DNA from: Thermoproteota archaeon
GTDB lineage: Archaea > Korarchaeota > Korarchaeia > Korarchaeales > Korarchaeaceae
Direction of reading: 5' to 3'
Length of the DNA: 60,871 nucleotides
Assembly (NCBI GenBank): GCA_027061785.1
Contig: JAMOVA010000020.1
Coordinates: 1 to 60,871, forward strand
Both the position numbers and the translations under genes were made by a program. Positions 49,575 through 58,181 of the stretch are shown here, piece after piece (the first letter of the stretch is position 1; the number at the start of each line of letters is the position of its first letter). The notes beneath the pieces were generated by a model. That model did no database searches. It was not told the origin of the DNA and saw only the letters and a program-made list of their open reading frames with translations.

Positions 49575-49739
49575 GGGGTTATCCCCTACCCTAGCTCTCT
49601 TTTATGGGTGGCTGGTAACCGTAGTTCCCCCCTCCTCCTTACTTGTAGTAAGTTGTAGTTCTGTTCAAAAGGGGTAGCTCCTCTAAAGGGAGAATGGGAA
49701 AGGGGTGTGAGATTTTAGAAAATGGGGAGGATTTCCCCC
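49575..49739. other. Convergent intergenic region between atpC and atpK
   Basis: No gene is seen in these 165 bases. Several inverted repeats are present: GGGG-TTAT-CCCC right at the atpC stop, CTTACT-TGT-AGTAAG at 49638-49652, and GGGG/CCCC near 49722-49736. T-rich stretches lie between them. The block probably ends both transcripts. Confidence 0.45.
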
Positions 49740-50060
49740 TCATATGAGGAGGAAGGCTACCAACAGCCCGTAAACGGCAACTCCCTCAGCGAGACCTCCT
49801 AATATCAGTACCTGAGTAAACGCGTTAGGATTCTCGGCCAATAAGGCGCTGCCTCCTATAGCAACTCCATAGAGACCTATCCCGGCACCTATGGTGCTAC
49901 CGAGCACAGCTAGCGCGGCTCCAATGTACTTGAGCCCAGAGCCCTCCTGAGGAGCTTCCTGAGGTGCAGCCGCTACTCCGATCACGGTCATTGGGATCAG
50001 GATCAAAGGAAGTCCCAAGATCAGATAGGAAAGCATCTTCTTGGTCTTCATGCTCACCAT
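49740..50060 (-). CDS. atpK: A-type ATP synthase proteolipid subunit K
   Basis: The 106-residue protein has an N-terminal hydrophobic segment (about residues 10-31, possibly a cleaved signal), a PQEAPQEGSG linker, then a single helical hairpin. The ion-binding glutamate is in GGLAEGVAVYGLLVAF near residue 91. It has one hairpin rather than fused pairs, so a ring of many copies is expected. The ATG at 50060 follows GGGTGAT. The context around the glutamate does not settle whether H+ or Na+ is carried. Confidence 0.9.
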   Translation of the reverse strand: MVSMKTKKMLSYLILGLPLILIPMTVIGVAAAPQEAPQEGSGLKYIGAALAVLGSTIGAGIGLYGVAIGGSALLAENPNAFTQVLILGGLAEGVAVYGLLVAFLLI

Positions 50061-50135
50061 ACGATCACCCTTGGATCATCTGGGTCTCCTAAGGCCACCG
50101 GATGTGAGGATACAGGGTAATTAAAAAATTTGTTA

Positions 50136-52550
50136 TCAGGAGAGGACCGGTCCTAGGAGCTCAGAGACCCTCTTGAACTGCCTCCCAGCGGCTTTATAGA
50201 ATTTGGTGAAGAACTCGTAGAAGGTTAGCCTAGTAGCTTGTATAAAGGATAGCATTCCCTCTAAGCCCATCACGGCTACATTCACGAAGATGAAGGATAT
50301 CAAGGCTACAGGAGACAGGAGGACGCCTATGTTGCTTATGGAGATTATCTCCTGACCAGCGATGAGCTGAGCTGCCAAGACACCGAAGACTTCATGGATG
50401 ACAGCGAATGCGGCCAGCCTAACGTAAGATAGAGAGTTACTCAGTAGGGCCAAGACGCTTTCCAAGAAGGTCTCTACTGCTTCTGTAGCTCCCAGTCCGA
50501 TGCCATGACCCTCCTTGATCGACCTGTATATCGGAGAAAGGACGGTGACTAGCAGAGGGATGACCATAGCTTGGAATAGGGGGTCTTTAAGCACGAGCAT
50601 TATTTGAGCATTGTTCCTGAGTATAGCATAAACGGCACCGGCGTACATTATCAGGGTCGCGAGTCCCTTATACTCGAAGAGGGCTGCAAATACATCTCCC
50701 TCCAGTATCTTGTTCACCGTGTTGAGGACGAATCCAACCATCAGTTCAAAGGCGCCGAAAAGCAGTGCAACAGCTATGAGCTGGAAGGTGTCATGGAGTG
50801 GGCTCATTATAGGATGCTCTGTGAACGCGACGAAGAACACCATACCGTACAGGTAGCCGAAGAATGCAGCAGCTATTCCTGAATAGACCAGTATACCTCC
50901 CAGATCCTTCATTCCACCCCTAGTCTTAGCATAGAGGAATGCACCGAATACTGCCAGTGTCAGACCGTGCCCTACATCCCCGAACATCATGCCGAACATT
51001 ATCGGGAAGAATATCGCGGTGAGGGCAGTGGGATCCACCTCGAATATCGATGGGAACCCATACAGTTTGTGCGTAAGCAGGCTTATAGGCTTGAGGAAGT
51101 TAGGTAGTCTCACTTTAGAAGGTGCCTCGTGGGCTTCCTTCGGCTCCTCGTACTCAAGCGCCAGATAATTCTCCAACTTAACCTTCATGCGGTTCTCGAA
51201 GTCTTCCTTCTTAGAGGCAGGTACCCATCCGGATGTGACGGCTATCTCTTCTCCCACGTATGTCATAGTTTTCAACTTCTGAACGAGCGCCTTTGGCCTT
51301 ACGCTGAGAGCCAGAGTGGCTATTTCCACTGCCTGCTCTCTGATAGTTCTCAAAAGCTTTTCAGCCTCCTGCTTCAGCCTTTCAATTTCTTCTTTTCTTA
51401 GGAGGGACTTCAGTTTCTCTATCTCTTCCTCCAGCTTTCCTTTCTCTGTTATCACAGGTCTAGCTTCCTCTATAAGCTCCGATACCCTTCTCTCAGCCTC
51501 ACCAGCGGCTACCTCCTTTATGGTGAGGAGTTTGTCCCTGAGTTTTACGTAGAGGCTTCTTAACTCAGATGCTAACTTCTTTGCTTCCATGACTCTGTTT
51601 CTAATCTCGATCTCCCTGCGCTTCACTTCATCCTCCAGCTCGGAGATCGTCTGAGTTACCTTAGCGATTGCAGGTTCCTTCTCCGCTAGAAGAGGACTTA
51701 GTTCAGGTAGGCTCTTTATGGTGTCCTTGATACTACTCCACATGCTTTCTACGGCTTTCAGTTCAGATAATCTGTCCTGAACGGAGGAGTAATCTACTAT
51801 ATCCTTTCTAATGTCCTTTATGAGATCCTTGAGTTCTTCTAATTTGGATCTGATGTTTTTGAGGAGTTCCTCTTCCTTAACCTCTTCGCTCAGGTCCTCT
51901 AATGTTATTTCCGCATCTTCCAGAGTGTCCAAGGCGTTCCTCAGTATTTCATCAATATCGCTTACTGTCATTGACGGATCGGCAGCCATGTTGATAAGAG
52001 AGGAAACTCTTATCAGGTTCCTGTCCACCTGTAACACCATTCTTCCGAGCCGCAGCTTGGATGGATCTTCTTCGGTAACCTCTAAGGCTGTAGAGTAATA
52101 TTCTCTTATCTTCATCTCTATCTCCGCGATCTTACTCTCTAATTCCTCTAATCTCTTAGATCTCTCCTTAAGGAGTGATTTAGCCTTCTTAGACAGTTCT
52201 AACTCCTTTTTTATCGCTAGATATTTACCAACCGTGTCATCTAGCTTAGAAATCATCTCTTTGTAGCCGTTAATCCCTAGACCCTCGGGTGACTTGCCTT
52301 TCTTAGCCTCCTCAAGTATTTCTTCAAGAGGTATGCCCGTTAGAGCGCTAACCCTCTCTATAGCTCTGACCATCTCTTCGTATGCGTCTAGATCGGGAGT
52401 TTCCAGGCCTTCTGGAGGTTTGACGCCGGGGAGTCCCTCAGGGGGTTCGATATGAACGTCATCGAATTCCACGAGGGCCTCTGCCATGTCGTCCACATGC
52501 AGTTTGGTCGTGTAAGCATAGAATCGGACCACCTTTTCCGGCTTGAGCAT
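50136..52550 (-). CDS. atpI: A-type ATP synthase subunit I
   Basis: The 804-residue protein has a large cytoplasmic N-terminal half with long coiled coils (about residues 90-440). A C-terminal membrane half of about seven helices follows, including GMMFGDVGHGLTLAVFGAFLY and NSLSYVRLAAFAVIHEV, which carries the arginine that faces the ring. I forms the ion half-channels and links to the peripheral stalk. The ATG at 52550 follows AGGTGAT; a GTG at 52559 is in frame. It is about 150 residues longer than many archaeal I subunits, mainly in the coiled region. It leads a minus-strand I-K unit. Confidence 0.92.
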   Translation of the reverse strand: MLKPEKVVRFYAYTTKLHVDDMAEALVEFDDVHIEPPEGLPGVKPPEGLETPDLDAYEEMVRAIERVSALTGIPLEEILEEAKKGKSPEGLGINGYKEMISKLDDTVGKYLAIKKELELSKKAKSLLKERSKRLEELESKIAEIEMKIREYYSTALEVTEEDPSKLRLGRMVLQVDRNLIRVSSLINMAADPSMTVSDIDEILRNALDTLEDAEITLEDLSEEVKEEELLKNIRSKLEELKDLIKDIRKDIVDYSSVQDRLSELKAVESMWSSIKDTIKSLPELSPLLAEKEPAIAKVTQTISELEDEVKRREIEIRNRVMEAKKLASELRSLYVKLRDKLLTIKEVAAGEAERRVSELIEEARPVITEKGKLEEEIEKLKSLLRKEEIERLKQEAEKLLRTIREQAVEIATLALSVRPKALVQKLKTMTYVGEEIAVTSGWVPASKKEDFENRMKVKLENYLALEYEEPKEAHEAPSKVRLPNFLKPISLLTHKLYGFPSIFEVDPTALTAIFFPIMFGMMFGDVGHGLTLAVFGAFLYAKTRGGMKDLGGILVYSGIAAAFFGYLYGMVFFVAFTEHPIMSPLHDTFQLIAVALLFGAFELMVGFVLNTVNKILEGDVFAALFEYKGLATLIMYAGAVYAILRNNAQIMLVLKDPLFQAMVIPLLVTVLSPIYRSIKEGHGIGLGATEAVETFLESVLALLSNSLSYVRLAAFAVIHEVFGVLAAQLIAGQEIISISNIGVLLSPVALISFIFVNVAVMGLEGMLSFIQATRLTFYEFFTKFYKAAGRQFKRVSELLGPVLS

Positions 52551-52587
52551 GTAGATCACCTTTCAGGTGTCTGGTAGGTCCACCTCC

Positions 52588-52601
52588 GTTTATTAAAAAT
52601 G
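52588..52601. promoter_or_regulatory. Shared TATA block between atpI and the epimerase gene
   Basis: GTTTATTAAAAATG predicts starts near 52620 on plus and 52568 on minus. The plus-strand position argues for epimerase translation from the ATG at 52630. Confidence 0.5.
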
Positions 52602-52629
52602 ATTATAGGTCATGAAGAAGCGAAGGAAC

Positions 52630-54000
52630 ATGAGGTTGCTTCTGTCGGTAGGCACTAGACCCGAGATCATCAAGATGGCACCCGTATACGAGGCTCTATC
52701 GCGGATAAAGGGAGTAGAGTTGTTTCTAGTGCACACCGGGCAGCATTACGATTGGGAAATGAGCGATGTGTTCTTCTCTGAGCTTGGATTGGATGAGCCA
52801 GACCTCAACCTGGGCATAGGATCGGGGGATCAGGTGGAGCAGACAACCAGGGTCATGCACGAGATGGGTAAGGTGGTGGAGAACTATGAGCCAGATGCTG
52901 TCCTATCGGTGGGCGATACGAACTCCGTACTTGGAACCGCTCTGGCTGCTTCTAAACTAGAGGTTCCCTTCATACACATAGAATCGGGACTCAGGAGCTA
53001 CGATTTCACGATGCCAGAGGAGATAAACAGGAGGGTCGCGGATCACCTCGCATCGCTGAACTTCGCCCCTACTCCAAGAGCTTTCTCCAATCTCAATGAG
53101 GAGGGCTATCCCCCTGAGAGGGTTGTGCTGAGCGGCAATACTATAGTCGATGTCGTCGAGAAGATGTGGGGAACCATCAGGCGATCCAGCATCCTGAAGG
53201 ACTTGGGCGTGGTAGAGGGCGAGCCCCTCATGACCATCACCGTTCACAGGAAGGAAAATGCCGACAAGGAGTACAGGATGCTGGGGATAGTGAAGGCCCT
53301 GAGAGAATTAGATGAGCTGACCATAGTGTGGCCCCTGCATCCGAGGACTTACAAGAGATTGAAGGCCTTCGGTCTGCTGAGCGAATTGAAGTCGTTGGAG
53401 CACGTGATGCTGGTCGAACCTCTAGGCTACATAGATTTTTTGAGGCTCCTATCTGCCTCGGATGTGGTGGCCACCGATTCCGGTGGGGTTCAGGAGGAGT
53501 CGGCCACTCTGAAGAAGCCCTGCATCATATTGAGGGACAACACGGAGAGGCCTGAGATAGTCGAGCTGGGATTCGGTGAGATAGCGGGTGCCAATCCCTC
53601 CTCCATAGTCTCGGCAGTTCGAAGATTCCTCTACGAGGAGGAGGTTAGGAGAAGGCTAGAGAGCCTCCCCAATCCGTTTGGAGATGGTACGGCATCCAAG
53701 ATGATAGCCGAGGTCCTCTGGAGGATCTGGGACCTCAGGTCCTTGAGACACGAATCACCCCATTTCAAGGGAGGTTCACCGCACTACGTGGCTTTCAAGG
53801 TCGAGGGGAGGTCCAAGTTCAGAGGGATGACTGTTTCCCAGTTTATAGAGGCTACTGGATATGAGGTCATCTCTATATATGATCCGTCCGGTTCCCCACT
53901 TCCCTTCGGCCCGAGCACGCCTTTAATGGATGGGGAGATAGTGAGGGTCAGAGGAGATCCGTCGAATTATCCCAAGCTCTCTAAGTTGATTGGGAGGTGA
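52630..54000 (+). CDS. wecB: UDP-N-acetylglucosamine 2-epimerase with TrkA-C-like C-terminal domain
   Basis: Residues 1 to about 370 are a non-hydrolysing UDP-GlcNAc 2-epimerase: LLSVGTRPEIIKMAPV at the start, TGQHYDWEMSDVFF near 37, VGDTNSVLGTALAA near 94, HIESGLRSYD near 114, ITVHRKENAD near 203, WPLHPRTYKRL near 236 and TDSGGVQEESATL near 286. It makes UDP-ManNAc, the substrate of the WecC-type enzyme at 15062. The chain is 456 residues, about 80 more than usual. The extra part (FRGMTVSQFIEATGYEVISI, then LMDGEIVRVRGDP) resembles a TrkA-C/RCK ligand-binding fold. The ATG at 52612 is an alternative start. The next genes are two DUF131 proteins. Confidence 0.85.
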   Translation: MRLLLSVGTRPEIIKMAPVYEALSRIKGVELFLVHTGQHYDWEMSDVFFSELGLDEPDLNLGIGSGDQVEQTTRVMHEMGKVVENYEPDAVLSVGDTNSVLGTALAASKLEVPFIHIESGLRSYDFTMPEEINRRVADHLASLNFAPTPRAFSNLNEEGYPPERVVLSGNTIVDVVEKMWGTIRRSSILKDLGVVEGEPLMTITVHRKENADKEYRMLGIVKALRELDELTIVWPLHPRTYKRLKAFGLLSELKSLEHVMLVEPLGYIDFLRLLSASDVVATDSGGVQEESATLKKPCIILRDNTERPEIVELGFGEIAGANPSSIVSAVRRFLYEEEVRRRLESLPNPFGDGTASKMIAEVLWRIWDLRSLRHESPHFKGGSPHYVAFKVEGRSKFRGMTVSQFIEATGYEVISIYDPSGSPLPFGPSTPLMDGEIVRVRGDPSNYPKLSKLIGR

Positions 54001-54004
54001 GATC

Positions 54005-54244
54005 TTGAGCCCTCTCGACCTCATGGGTATTCTCCTAATAGTGATGGGGCTGGTGCTAATCGTACTAGCGCTGCTACTGCCCTCTCGAAAGTTCGGAGAC
54101 TACAGCGTCGGCGGGATAATTCTCATCGGGCCCATCCCCATAGTGTTCGGTAAGAACATTAAGACGTCGCTTCTCATTGTACTAGTAGCGATATCCCTCC
54201 TGCTGATGTTGACCATGATCGTCCTCATGGGGGCTTGGTCATGA
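54005..54244 (+). CDS. DUF131-family small membrane protein
   Basis: The 79-residue protein has two hydrophobic helices (about residues 5-25 and 50-75) around GGIILIGPIPIVFGKN, the signature of the archaeal DUF131 family. Function is unknown. TTG at 54005 is chosen because GGGAGGTGA precedes it; the frame is open from 53990. It overlaps the second DUF131 gene by four bases. Confidence 0.72.
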   Translation: MSPLDLMGILLIVMGLVLIVLALLLPSRKFGDYSVGGIILIGPIPIVFGKNIKTSLLIVLVAISLLLMLTMIVLMGAWS

Positions 54245-54513
54245 GCGAGATAGATGAGAAGATATTCGTCAGGGTGTTCTTAGTCTTCATGGGAGTATCC
54301 CTCATCATGATGGGCTTCATGGCCCTGATGGTCTCTCACTCCACCGAAGCTGGTTCCGGTGGCGGTTTCGTGGTGATCATAGGCCCCTTCATCTTCGCCG
54401 CTGGGGAGAACATTCCCCTACACATCACCGTGGCGCTGATCCTGATCTCGCTAGTTTTAATTCTGGCATTCATCTACGTGGTCAGGAGATGGATGGGGGG
54501 CTTGGAATGGTAG
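54241..54513 (+). CDS. Second DUF131-family small membrane protein
   Basis: The 90-residue protein has the same plan as its neighbour: a first helix (FLVFMGVSLIMMGFMAL), a loop with GGGFVVIIGPFIFAAGEN, and a second helix (TVALILISLVLILAFIYVV). It is therefore a diverged tandem copy. The ATG overlaps the previous stop as ATGA. The two probably form a hetero-oligomer; this is inference. The last bases overlap the hexulose-phosphate synthase gene. Confidence 0.7.
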   Translation: MSEIDEKIFVRVFLVFMGVSLIMMGFMALMVSHSTEAGSGGGFVVIIGPFIFAAGENIPLHITVALILISLVLILAFIYVVRRWMGGLEW

Positions 54514-55133
54514 AGGTGTTCCTGTCGCTCGATCTGACTTCCTTGGATGACGCTATCAGGATAGCCGAGCTGGCGGTGGGGGCTGGTTTCAGGGAGATCG
54601 AAGTTGGGACTCCCCTGATAAAAGCTGAAGGAATGAGATCGGTAAGAAGGCTCAGGGAGAAATTTCCGGAGGTTAAGCTGTTCGCTGACACTAAGACCAT
54701 GGACACGGGGTACTTAGAGGCGGATCTGGCCTTCTCCTCCGGTGCCGATTTGATGAGCGTGATGGCCGTGTCACCGGATGAGACGATAAAGGAGGCTGTC
54801 AGAAGGGCCGAAGAGTCCGGAGGAGAGGTGCTGGTGGACACTTTAGGACTCAGAGATGTGGTGCCTCGTTTGAAGGAGATCATAGAATTCGGTATACACA
54901 GGATTTGCCTGCATAGGGGAGTCGATGAGGGAGTATTCTCCGAGTATGAGTTGCTGGATTCCGCCAAAGAGCTGGGAGTCAAGATAGGTGTAGCCGGGGG
55001 TATAAACGAGTCCACCATAGGGGAGGTGGCTAAAAGAGCCGATTTCGTCATGGTGGGGAGGGCGATAACGAAATCAGAAGATCCAAGGAGCGCCGCCATT
55101 AGGATCCTGAGAGGAGCGGGCCTCCTGACCTGA
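54507..55133 (+). CDS. hps: 3-Hexulose-6-phosphate synthase
   Basis: The 208-residue protein is a TIM barrel of the orotidine-decarboxylase superfamily. FADTKTMDTGYLEADLAFSSGADLMSVM near residue 55 is the HPS form of the acidic active-site motif, followed by DTLGLRDVV, HRGVDEG, VAGGINESTI and VMVGRAI. In archaea HPS runs backwards, making ribulose 5-phosphate plus formaldehyde from hexulose 6-phosphate for pentose synthesis. No isomerase (PHI) domain is fused or adjacent. ATG 54489 is an alternative start; 54507 has GGGGGG upstream. It ends one base from the opposing Lhr gene. Confidence 0.85.
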   Translation: MVEVFLSLDLTSLDDAIRIAELAVGAGFREIEVGTPLIKAEGMRSVRRLREKFPEVKLFADTKTMDTGYLEADLAFSSGADLMSVMAVSPDETIKEAVRRAEESGGEVLVDTLGLRDVVPRLKEIIEFGIHRICLHRGVDEGVFSEYELLDSAKELGVKIGVAGGINESTIGEVAKRADFVMVGRAITKSEDPRSAAIRILRGAGLLT

Positions 55134-55134
55134 C

Positions 55135-58029
55135 CTATCCCGACTTCTTCCTCCTTCTTCTCTTCTTCCCGGTCAACCTCCTCTTTACGGCCTCGGTTTC
55201 AACTTTAGCGAGTTCAGCCATGAAATCCTCGTCCAAGTCGCTTTGCCTCGACAGCAGCCACTCGATGTCCATGGGATCCACTCCTCTAGCGGCCATCGCG
55301 ACTACAGCTGGTAGCCCGTACCTCTCGGTGAGTGATCCGAGCTCATAGACCCTGTTAGCAAGCTCCCAATTAGGTACTGAGGGCCTCCCCCTCCTCTTAG
55401 ATTCCTCCACGTATTCCTTAGCTTCCGATGCCCAATACCCAGAGAGAGCGGCTACCCTACCACTTCCACACACCGGACATTTGGGCACCTTCCCCAGATC
55501 TAGGAGACTCGATATCGTGGTGTCCATGCTCCATCTCCAACAGTTGGAGCAGACCAGTGTGACCTGCTGTGAAAGTATCCTGTACTTGAAACTCTCCAAC
55601 AGCCTCTTGCTCAATTCCGAGGGAGGGATTATCTCTAGGGGGAGACCTGACCTCTCCAATCCCAGCAGGGACAGTGGGCTCGGACCCGGCTTTTCTGACA
55701 TGACCACCTCTATCTCCCCGGAAGATATCGACTTGAGCAGGTCCAGCGTTCCATCCACATCGAAGTCCTTCGTGAGGGACTCTCTCAGAGCTTCCTCGTA
55801 GATGGGAGTACCCTCATACGCCTTGGCCAGCTTGACCAAGCTCACGATCCTAGAGCTCGCTGTATCCCTTATCAGGCCCATCCTCTTTGCTACGTGAAGT
55901 AATCTGATCCTGAAGAATGAGCTGTTGGCTACCGCCTTCACTAGGGTGTCCCTACCCTCTCTAGAGAGGCGATGCAAGGTCTCGGCCACCGCCTCCTTAC
56001 CCACACCCATTATCACTATCCTGTAGGGATCCTCAGTTACCCTCACAGCGACCTTGAAGTCCCTAGAGATGACGAAGGACAGTCCCCTCCCCAGCGTCCT
56101 GTTCACCAAGCTACCCTGAGTAGAGTGTATCACAACGCCTGATCCCGTTATTCCCTCTATCACTATCCTCCGATCCGTAGGAAGCGGATAGCCCTGTTTC
56201 ACGTGGTCCACCACTGTGGCTAGAGCTCTCCTGAGGTCCTCCGATCTGGTGGATGGGTACTCCCTAACCAGCCTATCTATGAGCTCGTCTAACGTGCCCT
56301 CGGATAGGGCCTCCTCCACGAGCCCCCTGATGGCCCCCACCTCGATTGCGGTCTCCCTTGCCACGGGTAACTGCTCCCCTATCCAGCTAGGTATTGCGCC
56401 GACCGGATCGAAGACCTGTTCCACGAAAATACGACCGCCTTCTATCCTCTTGACCTTCCAGACCGATCCCCTGAAGACGAACTTAACGCCGGGAAGCAGG
56501 TACTCTAGGACGAAGGTCTCATCCAGCTGGCCGATGTAGAATCCCGTGGTGTCATCTATGACTGGATAAGATGTGGTGTCGGGTATCGTAGAGATGTTCG
56601 AGAAGAAGTACTCGTGGGCCATCCCGCCCCCGTACCTCTTGATGCTATCCTCCACTTTATCGTACCAGATGATTCTGGGCCAGGCCTTGGACATGAAGGA
56701 GAATATCTCCCTAACCTCATCGATGGTTATCTCCCTGTACGGCCATGACCGCTTGGCCATACTCACCAGATCCGGCAGAAGAATGGATCTCTCGCCTAGG
56801 AGGAGTCCAATGGTGCTGTGGTAGAGCACATCGTAGGACCTCTCCAAAGGTCTTAGTTCCTCTAGATCACCTGAGAGGGCCCTCTTAGCTAGTACTATCG
56901 ACTCCAAATAGTCGTCGGAGTCTTGGGCCACTACCACCCCTCTGGCCACCCTGCCTGGGCCGTGCCCAGATCTACCGACCCTTTGAAGCAGTTTCATCGC
57001 CTGCCTAGGGGAGCCGTACTGGACTACCAGATCCACATACCCCACATCTATTCCTAACTCCAACGAGCTCGTGCTGATCACCGCAGAGAGCTCCCCCCTC
57101 TTGAGGAGCGATTCGCTCTCCACCCTAGCGTCCTTCGATAGTGAGCTGTGATGGACGTGTATCTTCAGCTCCTCGAACGCCTTCTTCATCCTGTAGCCAA
57201 GGGCCTCCGCCATTGATCTGGTGTTAGTGAACACTATGGCCGATCTAGCCTCCCTTATCAGGTCAGCCAGCAGCCTAATCCTAGCTATCACCCCGGGTTC
57301 CAAGAGCATGGTCTTAGATAGCTCGATGTCCCTTTGAGATGGCTCCGGATAGACTACTGAGATCTCCATTACCCGGCTCTCTCGCGAGTATGCGATCTTC
57401 CCGTCCCTCCTATAAGAGAAGTATTCTAGGGCCATCGCGGGGTTACCTAGGGAGGCAGAGAGCATTATCCTCTGGAACTCCCTCCCTCGTAGCCTCTCAA
57501 GCCTCTCTAGGGATAGGGAGAGTTGAGTGCCCCTCTTGTCGTCCAGTAGCTCATGGACCTCGTCTATAATGACATATCTCACGTTTTTAAGCCATTTAGA
57601 GATCTTAGGTCCGGACATTATGATTAGGAGGGTTTCTGGGGTAGTTATGAGGATATGGGGAGGGGATCTAGACTGTCTAGCCCTCTCAGCCTTGGAGGTA
57701 TCGCCATGCCTCACTCCAACATCGAAGCCGCATCTAGATGACCAGTAGGTTACCCTTTCCTCTAGGTCCCTGTTCAGGGCCCTTAAAGGGGTCACGTATA
57801 GCGTGGTAAATCCCTCTTCAACCCCTTCCCCCTTCATCATTGTGAGGACGGGCCAGAGGGCTGCTTCAGTCTTTCCCGATCCAGTGGGAGCTATCAGAAG
57901 TGCATTTTTACCTGAGAGGATCAGTGGAATTGCCATCTCCTGTATCTCCGTTAGCCTCTCAATTCCCCTATCTTTCATAGCCGATTTAAGACAATCGGGC
58001 AATAAATTGGTGGGATTTTCACCCGTCAT
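55135..58029 (-). CDS. lhr: Lhr-type superfamily 2 DNA helicase
   Basis: The 964-residue protein has motif I APTGSGKTEAALWP near residue 45, Ia TPLRALN, motif II as DEVHELL near 170, motif III SASLGNP, motif V as STSSLELGIDVGYVD near 325 and motif VI QRVGRSGHGPGR near 352. Lhr-specific winged-helix and beta regions follow. A late CSNCWRWSM...CPVCGSG pair near residue 840 could bind zinc, and the tail is very basic. Archaeal Lhr enzymes unwind branched or RNA-DNA duplexes during repair. It lies tail to tail with hps. Confidence 0.9.
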   Translation of the reverse strand: MTGENPTNLLPDCLKSAMKDRGIERLTEIQEMAIPLILSGKNALLIAPTGSGKTEAALWPVLTMMKGEGVEEGFTTLYVTPLRALNRDLEERVTYWSSRCGFDVGVRHGDTSKAERARQSRSPPHILITTPETLLIIMSGPKISKWLKNVRYVIIDEVHELLDDKRGTQLSLSLERLERLRGREFQRIMLSASLGNPAMALEYFSYRRDGKIAYSRESRVMEISVVYPEPSQRDIELSKTMLLEPGVIARIRLLADLIREARSAIVFTNTRSMAEALGYRMKKAFEELKIHVHHSSLSKDARVESESLLKRGELSAVISTSSLELGIDVGYVDLVVQYGSPRQAMKLLQRVGRSGHGPGRVARGVVVAQDSDDYLESIVLAKRALSGDLEELRPLERSYDVLYHSTIGLLLGERSILLPDLVSMAKRSWPYREITIDEVREIFSFMSKAWPRIIWYDKVEDSIKRYGGGMAHEYFFSNISTIPDTTSYPVIDDTTGFYIGQLDETFVLEYLLPGVKFVFRGSVWKVKRIEGGRIFVEQVFDPVGAIPSWIGEQLPVARETAIEVGAIRGLVEEALSEGTLDELIDRLVREYPSTRSEDLRRALATVVDHVKQGYPLPTDRRIVIEGITGSGVVIHSTQGSLVNRTLGRGLSFVISRDFKVAVRVTEDPYRIVIMGVGKEAVAETLHRLSREGRDTLVKAVANSSFFRIRLLHVAKRMGLIRDTASSRIVSLVKLAKAYEGTPIYEEALRESLTKDFDVDGTLDLLKSISSGEIEVVMSEKPGPSPLSLLGLERSGLPLEIIPPSELSKRLLESFKYRILSQQVTLVCSNCWRWSMDTTISSLLDLGKVPKCPVCGSGRVAALSGYWASEAKEYVEESKRRGRPSVPNWELANRVYELGSLTERYGLPAVVAMAARGVDPMDIEWLLSRQSDLDEDFMAELAKVETEAVKRRLTGKKRRRRKKSG

Positions 58030-58102
58030 TCAAATATTTCACCATTTTAATCTCTTTCGGGCCTCCTCAAGTTAACGGGAGGGCCGGATAGATTGATAAG
58101 CT

Positions 58103-58113
58103 TTTTTAACTCG
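58103..58113 (+). promoter_or_regulatory. TATA box of the thermosome gene
   Basis: CTTTTTTAACT is centred near 58108, predicting a transcription start near 58134 and a leader of about 48 nt that ends in AGAGGTGAT. Confidence 0.5.
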
Positions 58114-58181
58114 GTTATCGACCCTAACATGGGTAATCCCAGCGACAAGTTCTGAGAGACCCAGTAAAAGAGGTGATATGT

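Noticed and set aside
54482-55099. 205-codon minus-strand frame opposite hexulose-phosphate synthase
   Set aside because: A shadow of a well-conserved enzyme; low-complexity serine/threonine content.
58129-58155. Eight-codon frame (MGNPSDKF) in the thermosome leader
   Set aside because: It may lie upstream of or at the predicted transcription start and has no ribosome site; too little to call a leader peptide.
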